From: Symsagittifera roscoffensis
Lineage: Eukaryota; Xenacoelomorpha; Acoela; Convolutidae
NCBI RefSeq assembly: GCF_963678635.1
Contig: NC_087071.1
Location: 37,534,438 to 37,594,437 of the forward strand
DNA length: 60,000 nucleotides
Reading direction: 5' to 3'
Shown here: positions 34,076 to 44,000 of the stretch, piece after piece
Layout of the letters: each line of letters opens with the position of its first letter
Position numbering within the stretch: position 1 is the stretch's first letter
Notes under the pieces: generated by a model
Seen by the model: the letters and a program-made list of their open reading frames with translations, nothing else
Databases searched by the model: none
Told to the model about the DNA's origin: nothing
Made by a program: the position numbers and the translations under genes

Positions 34076-34391
34076 CATATAAACAACATTTATGTTTTGA
34101 AAATGCTCGAAAATTGGATCACAAGATCATCAACAACTAACTATGACTGTGATGAATAATAGCAAAAACTTTACAGTCATATGCAATAACTCAAAAACAT
34201 CAATTTGAATCAGTGCCAACGCAAGATCATTCAACAACCCTTATCAGGGTAAACGTGAAGCGGTAACGTCACGAAAGAAAAAAAAAACACTTTTCAAGTG
34301 AAAAAAAAAAGATTCAATCAGGATTAGTTTAATGAAAACAATCTTGAACGCATGTTACAGCTTGACATCAAGGAAAAGAAAAAAATTAGTT
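34076..34391. other. spacer between hAT copies, nothing recognised
   Basis: AT-rich sequence with poly-A runs and no feature I can support. Confidence 0.5.
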
Positions 34392-34399
34392 ACTCAAAC

Positions 34400-35968
34400 C
34401 AATGGTGGATCTAGGATTCTCTCGAGGGGGGGGGGGGGGGCGGATTTTTAAAAAGTTTCGGAAATTTTGTCGCCCAAAAAATTTCGAGCTCTCCCAAAAC
34501 ACTAAAAAGTCCCTGTTTTGGCCAATATTACTGGGCCGATGGCAAGATTTTGAAGAAAAAAACAGGTCAAAAAAGGCGTTTCTATGCACTTTTTGGCATT
34601 ACGAGGCCAAACTGTGCATTTTGTGCATTGTAAGCAGATTCCGCAACAAGGAGGCTCCCTTTGTTCTTCCCTGGTTGACAAAAATGCTTAACAAACAGTT
34701 GTCATAAATGGTAAACTTTTTTTCATACAGCTCCATACAAATCCATACGTACAGAAAATTGTATGAACTCTCTATAATAAACATTTTCTCATAAAGGGAA
34801 ATGGTATAATAGGTGTTTTCTCCATAAACATAAAAGTTGTTTTTTTGCTTCTAAATTTGATTTCTGAAAAGTTTTGGGTTGGGTTTGCAACCGAACACAA
34901 GTGACAAAGACCTTGGTTACTCAAAGCACCAAAGTTTAGACGGTCCTACATTTACAATGCGTAAAAAACGACCTGAATTGTCTTCCAGCTGTCTTTCACA
35001 AATGATATAACAAAAGAAACAAACTTTTAATTTTTGTCAAATGTTTTCAATGATGGTTATTTTAAATTCTTGATTTTTCAAATTATCAGCCGTTGATCAA
35101 GGCATACATAAACACGCCATACAAAAGACAAAACAAATAGGAATTTTCAGTGTTTTGAAAAAAAAGTTTAAGTGAAAAGAAAAAAAAGCCAATGCTATCG
35201 TATCCAGGACAACATTATGCACACAAAAAAAATAAATTTTTCGTGCGAAAATTTTTTTTTCGGAAAATGTTTTTTTTTGCGTACAAAATTGGATTTGCGG
35301 TTGAAAAAACCAAAAAAATATTTCGGGCAAATTTTTTCAAAATTTTAATGTCGCCATGAAAAAATGCCAGTCATACAATTTTCGTATATTGAAATTGTAT
35401 AGAAAACTTTTTTTCAAAAAAAAATAAATCAATTTTTTTGGCCACCAGTCTGTTCAACTGTTCTCAAAAAGCCGCAGAAATGGTTTAATTTTTTTTCTAT
35501 TCTTTTTCGAAAATATTTGAAAATTGTATAACAAGCATTTTCTCCATACACTTTATGTATACATTTGTATGATAATGATTTTTGTTGTATGGAATTGTAT
35601 GATAAGCATTTTCGATGTATGGAGGTCAACCCGGGTCTTTTGTTCTTTACTTTCCTTTGATCGTTCCGACAAAATTTTCACATGTTTAAAGACTTGTCTT
35701 TGGAATCCAGGAACATACAGACACAATATTGTGCTCCTATCCAGTGCACAGTTTGGCCTCGTAAATGGAAAAATTTGACCGAAAAATTGCTTTTTTCGGC
35801 GCGCGCTTTCCCCTCAAAATTAAAATATATTGGCGCCGAAGGAGCCTTCGGAAAATTTTTAGGGTCCGTCACCGACTATGGATAAATCAAAAAAGTAGAA
35901 AGGGGGACCCTTTGGGTCGGCAAAGGGTCAAATCCCTGAGGAGCCCCCCCCCCCTGATTCCGCCCCTG
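34400..35968 (+). mobile_element. hAT-like element (copy D) split by a nested element
   Basis: The left end CAATGGTGGATCTAGG and right end GATTCCGCCCCTG are flanked by a perfect 8 bp duplication, ACTCAAAC (34392-34399 and 35969-35976). The hAT sequence itself is 34400-34596 plus 35768-35968, about 400 bp, the same size class as the intact copies. It is interrupted by a 1171 bp inverted-repeat element. The internal GGCGCGCGC and ATATATTGGCGCCGAAGG blocks lie in the right half, and a long G tract (34427-34441) lies near the left end. Confidence 0.9.
34597..35767. mobile_element. CATTACGAGGCC-ended element nested in hAT copy D
   Basis: The left end is CATTACGAGGCCAAACTGTG and the right end CACAGTTTGGCCTCGTAAATG, near-perfect inverted repeats of about 20 bp. 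Sequence just inside both ends matches the 198 bp MITE at 7768-7965 in inverted orientation (GATTCCGCAACAAGGA on the left; AAAGACTTGTCTTTGGAATC on the right). This is therefore a longer family member, or one with a further insertion. Its interior holds copies of the GCTTATCATAC/GGTCAACCCGGG foldback motif (35560-35636) and no transposase. Confidence 0.85.
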
Positions 35969-35976
35969 ACTCAAAC

Positions 35977-37027
35977 TATTATTATAATCAGTAACTTTCA
36001 TCATAACTGATTTTAGTATTTGATGACCTAACACATCTAAGTAAAACAATACTTCCATGGTAAATTAAAACCCTAAATGGAGCGCAGGAAAGTTTATCTT
36101 ACGATTTAGTGTACAGAAAACGAATATTTCCATTGCGAAGCAGTTGCTGATCAAAACGTAAATTGTCTTTTTAAAAAAGACGTACCAAATAATGGTTTTC
36201 GATTGAAAAACAAGCGAGCACCAGTGATTCAATTAACATTTTAAAATTTCTTTCTAATTCCTCAGTTTTCGTCGAAATGAAAAAAATACCTTCTTTGCTC
36301 TCACATTTGCATGCAAAAAACATCGTCCCCAAATTATTATGAAGACAGCGAAAGTTGTCAGAGAATACGCACATTCTACATTATTCCAAACCGGCTTACG
36401 TTTTGTGGATACATATCATCTCGAGCACAGCCATATTGTAAAACAACCACTTTAACATGTCGAAATTACCTTAAAATACCGAGCCGTAACCAGGAGCATA
36501 AACATCGGCTTTCGTTAAAAAGGAATTTTCATTACCACCAAAAGTCCAACATAGAACATTGTTTTCGTACAGAAAAATTTTAAAATTACCATTTGAGATT
36601 TTTGTACTTCAATATGCAAATCTTTGAAAAATTGCTGCTATGGCAGCCATTTATTTTTCACATATACACAAAAGAATACCATGGGTTATTTAGGACATTG
36701 AAAAAGTGTATATAGATAGAAACAATGGCCCTTTTTCCTTTTCCCCCACCTCACACATGAATTTTATGTTATAACGAGTGATTTTACAAGTTTTGTTATG
36801 AGAAACAAATATGTTTGTTATAGCCTAATCAGTCCGTATGTCAATCTTCATAACAATCGAACAATGTGAAAAAAAAAATTTTATTGCAAAAATTTTAAAG
36901 GTGGGGAGAAAAGGAAAAAGAGCCGAAACTATCCCAGATATCGTTCACAAGATATATCATCAACAAAGAAAATTGACAAAGTCCACTTGAAAGATAAAGT
37001 CATTCATTTTAGGATAGCCCCACTACG
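35977..37027. other. intergenic, nothing recognised
   Basis: Moderately AT-rich with short ORFs (for example 36311-36583 +). No splice-flanked coding stretch or known motif seen. Confidence 0.5.
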
Positions 37028-37257
37028 CAGTAGCGGATTTAGGGAGGAACGCTTCTTCTCAGTGAGTTGACCCCTGCTGACCCAATGAATCCCCCATTTG
37101 TACTAATATGAGATACCCATTTTTAGCTGACTGACTCTAAAAGTTTTCTAAAGGCGCCTTCGGTGGAAAATATAAAAATTTTAACGGTGGAGCGCGCGCC
37201 AAAAAAAACGCAATGTTATGGTCAAAATTTTTCCAAAAAGTGCCTAGAAACGTTAAC
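37028..37257 (-). mobile_element. hAT-like element (copy E), one end only
   Basis: Starts CAGTAGCGGATTTAGGGAGG, the complement of the family right end, and continues through a decayed GGGTCGACCC..-type block, AAGGCGCCTTCGG and GGAGCGCGCGCC in reverse order. It stops near 37257 without the other terminus. Confidence 0.75.
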
Positions 37258-37719
37258 AAGTTTAATTTTTCAAAGTAAATTTTCCTTACCAAATCAGTGA
37301 ATAATCAACATTTTTGCAATAAAAGTCAGAGTATTTTGACTAAAAGGTGTTGCTTTTATACTCTTTGGAGAAAATTACGGACTTTTCTCAACAGTAAATT
37401 CTCAGCCGATGCCAAAAAAAATTCCTACAAAGTTAGAAAGACGACCAAATAATAGTCGGAAAAGCAATCCAACAACCAGAAAAGAAAAAAGAGCAGTTTT
37501 GATAGTATACACCCAACCCACAAAATTCCAAGAGAACGTGTAACAGATAAAAACCCAAAAACTTTGAATATTTAAAAAAAAAAAGGCAACCCCATATACA
37601 TAAAATGACGATGTTTTAGCGTTTAATAAAATGACGGTCAGATGACAACCGCTGAAGCTTCCGTTCAGTATAGCAATATGTCATTTTCGTAACTGGGTTC
37701 TTCCATAATTGCAACATAA
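37258..37719. other. intergenic, nothing recognised
   Basis: No gene or repeat boundary visible. Confidence 0.45.
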
Positions 37720-38519
37720 TTGTTTCGACTTTCGGAGAAAGTGTGGAATATCTATATGCTTTGTGTGACTTTTTTGTTCAGTCAATTTTTGATTTTTTGA
37801 CTAAGCGTTTTTGACGGAATATAGGCAAGCGTTTTGTACCATCTGAAAAACATTGTTGTCCTGAGCTCAACGTAAAAAGATGTTTTTGCGATCATTTTTC
37901 CTGAAGTTACCGTAGTTTGAAAATTGCTAAATTGGCCAATTTGAGACAATTAACGCGCAATATATTGCGTTCTTAAAAGACGCGTTAGCAGCGATTTATG
38001 CGTTTCAAATTGAAAAAAGACTGCTCGCATCAGGACGAAGATCTGAATGTTCCGACTGCCCATTAAGGTTTATGGAGTAATATCATTAAAAAATTAAAAG
38101 TAATAAAACAAAATGAAAATTTTTTTTTCAAAAATTTGAAATTTTTTATAAAAATCATCCCCCCACACGCCATATAAAGTATAAAATGATAGATTTTGCT
38201 ACTTGTAACACATCAATTATGGCAAATAAGCTTCGTTAAACCAATTTGGAACGATTTCTAAGACGGATTAACTCTCCGCTTACGCGTTAATAGCGCGCAA
38301 TATATCAAAATGGCAAATTTTGAACCCTCATAACTTTACAAAAAATGATCACAGGTGAAATATACCTTCAAATTTAAGCTCAGAACAACAATAGCTTTCG
38401 AATGATATTAAAAAATTCCGTCAAAAAAGGTTAGTTAAAAAGTCGAAATTTCTCTGAAGAAAAAAAAACCCACCCCGAGCACAAATATTCCGTTACTTTC
38501 GTATCGAAAGTCGGAACAA
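37720..38519 (+). mobile_element. hairpin-ended repeat with an added inverted arm (foldback copy)
   Basis: 38013-38519 is a nearly full forward copy of the family seen at 43060-43590 (left AAAAGACTGCTCGCAT; right ACTTTCGTATCGAAAGTCGGAACAA). 37720-38005 is a partial inverted copy of its right half: it begins TTGTTTCGACTTTCGGAGAA and shares AACGCGCAATATATTGC and TTGTCCTGAGCTCAA. The two therefore form a foldback of about 280 bp per arm. Confidence 0.8.
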
Positions 38520-38565
38520 TGAGGCCAGCCTTTTAATCGTCTTTACACAATACGAGACGCTTAAC

Positions 38566-38996
38566 CAGGGGCGGATCTAGGATTTTCTCGAGGGGGGGGC
38601 GGATTTTCACAAAATTTTCCAAAATTTTGACGACCTTTTTTTTTTTTTTTAGGTCGACCAAATTGATTTTTCGAGCTCTCCCAAAGCACTGTTTTGCCCC
38701 TATTTTGACAAAATTTTCTGCGCCGCAGGCAAATTTTTTAAAAAACAGTCAAAAAAGCCGTTTTTGGGCACTTTTTGAAAAATTTTGCGTTTTTTTCGCG
38801 TTTTTTTTGGCGCGCGCACCCCCTCAAATTTAGTATATATTGGCGCCGAAGGCGCCTTTAGAAAAATTTTAGGGTCGGTCGGCCAAAAACGGATTTCTGA
38901 AAAAGTATCAAAGGGGGGACCCTTTGGGTCGGCAGGGGGTCGAATCCCTGAGGGGGGGGGGGGCGTCCGCCCCCCCCCCCCCTAAATCCGCCCCTG
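38566..38996 (+). mobile_element. hAT-like non-autonomous element (copy F), complete with 8 bp TSD
   Basis: 431 bp. The terminal repeats CAGGGGCGGATCTAGG and CCTAAATCCGCCCCTG match at 15 of 16 bp. A perfect target duplication CGCTTAAC flanks it (38558-38565, 38997-39004). Subterminal G and C tracts sit inside both ends. Internal palindromes are CTGCGCCGCAG and GGCGCCGAAGGCGCC (38842-38856). There is no transposase frame. The 8 bp duplication and CAGGG-type termini are features of the hAT superfamily. Confidence 0.92.
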
Positions 38997-39004
38997 CGCT
39001 TAAC

Positions 39005-40980
39005 ACACCCTTAGTACTTTACATAGGGTGTGGAGGGATAAAATGAAAAAAAAAATGAAATAACTTTTTTTCTCATTTATTTTGTCAATTATTCAATCAA
39101 AAAGAAATTTTAATTGGCCCTAAATGCAGTCGGAACATTCAAGGCTTCGCCTTGTTATACCAGCAGTCTTGTTGCTTTTTAATCTTCTTTCTTTTTTATC
39201 ACTGAATAATCAGAGAAAAATTACTAATGAATTGGCAATGAACTCTCAAATGACAATGCTGTTGTAAGTGCTAGAAAACATTTCTCATTGATAATAGCAT
39301 AGAAATGTAATTATTAGGGTATTCAGTTGCTGACATTTTGAAAAGTATATATATGCGATTAAGATCTTTGATGGTTACTACTATCATAAAAAAAATTAGA
39401 GCTTGTTTTGTGTTCATTACGAGGCCAAACTGTGCAATGGGTAGGTGACAGTTTGCTGCATGTAGGCCACTGGAATTGTAAATTTAGTATCCGATTAGAT
39501 TATATTAGATACTTCAAATTTAATTTTCAAACGTCAGCAAGTGAGCATCATCGAAAACAACTAAAACTTTGACAGATTAGAACAGAGCTTGCAGTTGCAG
39601 TAGATAAGCACTTTGGGAAAGCAGTTCTCTTCAACTTCGGTTTGCAGGTCGAGTTGATATCTTCGTTGAACATTTCAAAAGATCCTAACAAGTTTGATTT
39701 CCGCCAAGCACAAGATTTCTAAAACTCTTCTGAAAATTATCGTTCAAAATATAGGTATCGCTGTTCGTTTTTTGCAATTGGTTGACTTTCTTCTCACTTT
39801 CTTATCTTGGTGTGTTAATCAGCAGTCATTCATGTTGTTCTGGTTATGATATTCGACATATTCTAGAACAATCAAACCAATTATCCCCCGCGAAAAAGAA
39901 AAGCTTCAGTACAAAGGGGCGATTTCACAGATAATTTTTTTGCCCAGGTCCAGTCATCTTGAAAATCTTGCGAAAATCTTGAAAGTTCTTGAAGATTCAT
40001 CAAAGATAGCAAAAAACTTTAAAATACTTCCGGTTTTTTCCAAACGAACAACGATAAGTAGCTATGGGTCCAAACTACTTGAAAACATCCTCAGAAATGT
40101 GTAAGATGGTTCCGGAATTTGATGTTTGGTGCATAATTGAAAAGATCTTTGAGATTTTTCAAGATTTTTCTAACAATCTCTTCAAGATCTTCAAAGATGT
40201 CTGGAAAAAAAGTTTCATGACAAATTGATGAGCAATCTCATATTCAAATTTCTCTCAAACACATTTAAAAAATAAAAAAAGGTTAAATTATAAAAAAAAT
40301 GGTTTTAGAATAATTTTAAAAGTAATTTTTTTGGTGTAAAAAATTCTTCATTCTGATCGATTTATTTTGGTTCTGATGCTGGAATTTGATCACAAGGTAA
40401 GCAAAAGAAATAAGTCTTGCGTTGGGAGAAATTTGCAGTTTTAAGAGTCAAAACTAAAGCATGCTAAGAAACTGAGTTTTTTTTTTGCGCACAAATATTT
40501 TTCAATTTTTAAAACAGCGAGCTCTGGAGATTAAAAAAAAAATTCAGAAATTCTTAGATTATTTTTCAATGAGAAGACCGAACTTTTTTTTGAAATCGAT
40601 CTTGGAAATTTTAAAGAAATTGCTCATCTTCTTCGCAAATCGTCAAAAATCTTTTAAAAAATTTTTTGCTATTTTTTTTTCAAGATTCTAATAAATTTCT
40701 TGAAGAATCATTGATATATTCCAAGATTCTTTGGCAGCAAATTGCCCAGACAGCCAAGGTTTTCTTAAGGATTTAACTAAGAGTCTTCAAGAGTTTTCAA
40801 AGATAGATATCAAAGACTTGGGAGGCTTACAGTTTGTTTTTTTTACAAAATTTGATTAAAGTATTGTTTTGGGATAGAAGCTTAGGAACAGTCAGAAAAT
40901 ATGTGTAATAATTATCCGGTTTAATTGTTTTTTGGTACGTTTCAGTGAGCCCTAATATCGGAGAAGCAATTTTTCTCCGA
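39005..40980. other. intergenic region downstream of TBATA with repeat ends
   Basis: 39121-39180 is a reverse-orientation end of the hairpin family (GCAGTCGGAACATTCAAGGC then TTCGCCTTG). 39415-39480 begins with CATTACGAGGCCAAACTGTG, one end of the MITE family. 39955-40215 and 40540-40830 share a loose TCTTGAA/CAAGATT-rich texture. ATTAAA on the - strand at 40925-40920 may be the polyadenylation signal of the TBATA gene. No other gene is supported. Confidence 0.55.
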
Positions 40981-41083
40981 CTAACCTAGATCGTTCTCTG
41001 TGAGTGGTTGCAGAGCTGGCTGCTGCTCGAATCTGAGTGACTGTGAGTTGACCTGGTTCTGCATTTTGATGTGGTCCGACAAT
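40981..41083 (-). CDS. TBATA: TBATA exon 9 (terminal)
   Basis: Acceptor CGTTTTGCAG. The first base completes the split Arg codon (AG|A). It encodes residues 465-498, LSDHIKMQNQVNSQS then FEQQPALQPLTENDLG, ending in TAG. A candidate ATTAAA signal lies about 55 nt past the stop. Confidence 0.8.
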
Positions 41084-44000
41084 CTGCAAAACGCAACTTT
41101 TTTGATAACCAAAAAAAAAATTTGCAATCTCTTACAAAAGACAGTGTCAGGGTTCTTAAATTATGCTAGGGTTCTTAAAATTTATACAAGAATAGAGCCT
41201 AAAAAACTCATTGAAGACTTCGATGCTTTGGTCATTCAAAGAGCCCTTTGGTTGTTCATAGGGTGGATGTCCGTAGAAAAAAAGACAGTCTCCAAAAAAA
41301 AGTCTCTTTTTACGTGGGATCCTTATTGGAATCAAGCTTTTAATTCAGATGAGAGCTTTGAGTTATTATGGTTATTTCAATTCAAATTGGAACCCAGGCT
41401 GGTACGACCTTTTTCAGCCGCCAACATATCAAGTCTGATACGAGGATGAAGTTTCTTCTTCTCGAAATTATACTATTTGATCAGAAATTACGGTCAAATT
41501 TATCACATTTAAAACCAAATCAGCCCTTATGGCAGACAAAACAGTCAAAACAAGCTGTCGATCTTGTTACAAAGGGATGGATTCGGTACCAAGTAAAAAT
41601 TTGTATAAGTTTAACCGTTCCATTCTTTATTCACAGGGGGGAGCCTTGCAATGGAAGCCTTGCTAGCTTTGTTCGTGTCTTTAAATACCTGGACTGTGTT
41701 CTGGGCTGATTAATGTCTGGCAATTTGCTCTGCTGATTCCCCATCTGCTGGGCATCCATACTACCAGCTGCCTGCCCCATCTGTTGCTGTGGCTGCTCTG
41801 GCTGCAATTCCTGCTGCTGTTGGTGTTGTTCATCCATTCCTGCTACCACTAGCCTGTCAACCTGAGAAACAAACCCAAAACCTTTTAAAGCATACCTTAA
41901 AACGCACTTAGTTTTCTTTTTAAGCGTGGAAATATTCTTGCATCAATTTTCATTCTTTCGGTAGGAGCATTAATTTAACTGCAGGTCATTTCAAATCAAA
42001 TTAGATTCTTTATTGCAGTGCCGAAACAGCTCAAAAGAAAGTCGAACTGGACCAACAATAGCTGTGGATGAATTTTAAGATTGAAGGTCTGCATTTTCTA
42101 ATGTTATTTGAAAACTGTTTTCTATAAATTTTTTGAATTGCTAAGCAGAAGTGACACAAACATTCCCAAAAAATCCATTTTTTTCGCAAACTTTAGGTTA
42201 ATTTGTTTATTTTTCAGAGTTTCCCTGCTTATCAGTTTTTTCTTCATTTGTTTCAATTGAGTAAATAAATAATTGATCTTGAAAAGAAATCAAAAGTTCA
42301 ACTGCGAAAAATCAAACTTGAGCCTGAGCAAATTTGAAGAAATCAGCGCGATCTAGCCAATATTATGAAGCCAATAATCATGTGGCCTATCCAGCTTTTT
42401 GTCGATATAGAGCGGATTTTTATTTGAGTCTATTAGGCGTCAGTTAAGCGTCAATAAATATTTTGCAGAAACAGTTAAAAGAAATGTTAAAATATGGAGT
42501 TGAAGTGAACAACTGCATATTTTAGTTATCAGGCTTTTAACTGTAATTATTCGAACGAAACAGCCCGCACTCAGAAGAAAAAGAAAAAATTGATTAAATT
42601 TTATTTTTGGATGTACTTTTATAAAAAAAATATAATTATTAAACTACAAGAGCAAAACTTTATAATAAAACATTATAATAACCAAAAAATTTCAAAAAAT
42701 TGAAATAGATTGTAATCAACCAATCAATTATATTTTTGTAGAAAAATCCTAAATTAGTTATAATACATTGTTATTTTTTATCAAAATTGTATCACAACAC
42801 AAATGGATCTTAAAGAGGACCTTATTTTCTGACATCTCCATACGTGAGATGTCTTGCTTTCTTTAAGTTGCACTGAACGCGAAACAAAAACCTGATACAG
42901 TTTCTTTCATGAAAATTGATAAAATTGGTAAAATTGAAAATAGTTTAAGCTGAATAAGTCAAATTAGTAATCAAAGTAACACATTATGGTGACATGAGTT
43001 TGGCCAAAAGAAAACAAAACATTTTGCATCATAAACAAATTTTGTTGGAGACAAAAAGGAACAAGACTGGTAGTATCAGGGCAAAGCCCTGAATGTTCCG
43101 ACTGCCTTTTAAGGTATATGTAGCAGTAATAAAATTATAAAATTAAATGAAATAAAATAAAATGAAAAAAAAAATTTCTAAAATTTGAAAATTTTTATGA
43201 AAACCATTACCCCACACGCCATATAAAGTTCAAAAGATAATTATCGCTCCTTGTAACAAATTAAATATGGCAAATAAGCTTCTTTCAACCAATTTGGAAC
43301 GATTTCTAAGACGGATTAAATCTTCGCTTACGCGTTAATAGCGCGAAATATATCGCGAGTTAATTGTCCCAAATTAGCCAAAATGGTAATCTTTAAACTC
43401 TCATAACTTTACGAAAAAAGATCACAGGTGAATTTTTTTCATATTTAAGCTTAGGACAACGATAGCTTTCGAATGATATAAAAAAATTCCGTCAAAAATG
43501 GCTAGTTAAAAAGTCCAAATTTGTCTGAAGAAAAAAAAACCCACCACGAGAACAAGTATTCCGTTACTTTCGTATCGAAAGTCGGAACAAAAAGCTATAT
43601 AGTTGAGTTGATTTTTTTAAGTGCTGAAATAGTTTTCCAACTGTTTTTCTTACTCAATGTCTATAAAACGCCTTACCTTTGAGCAACTTAGAAGCAAAAA
43701 AACTGAAAATGTGTAAGAAAATATATCGTTTCTAACCAATTGTATTTCAAAAAAAATTTTATTAGAAAACGGATTAGAATCAAATAGAATTCATTATAAC
43801 CGATTAGAATGAGTTTAACTAATTTAGAAAAAAAAAATTAACAATTTAATCCAGTTTTATTCGACTAAAATCACTTTTGAATTTCATAGAGCTAGACTAC
43901 CAATATTGAGTGCTGAGTGCGGTATCTTTTTACTGAGAGCGGCAGGTCTTGTAAATGTTTTAAGCAATTTATTTAAAAAAAACCTGCTACAAAGGTTTGA

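Noticed and set aside
34386-34707. Short ORFs with Gly or Pro runs near 34.4 kb
   Set aside because: They translate the poly-G tract of a hAT-like terminus.
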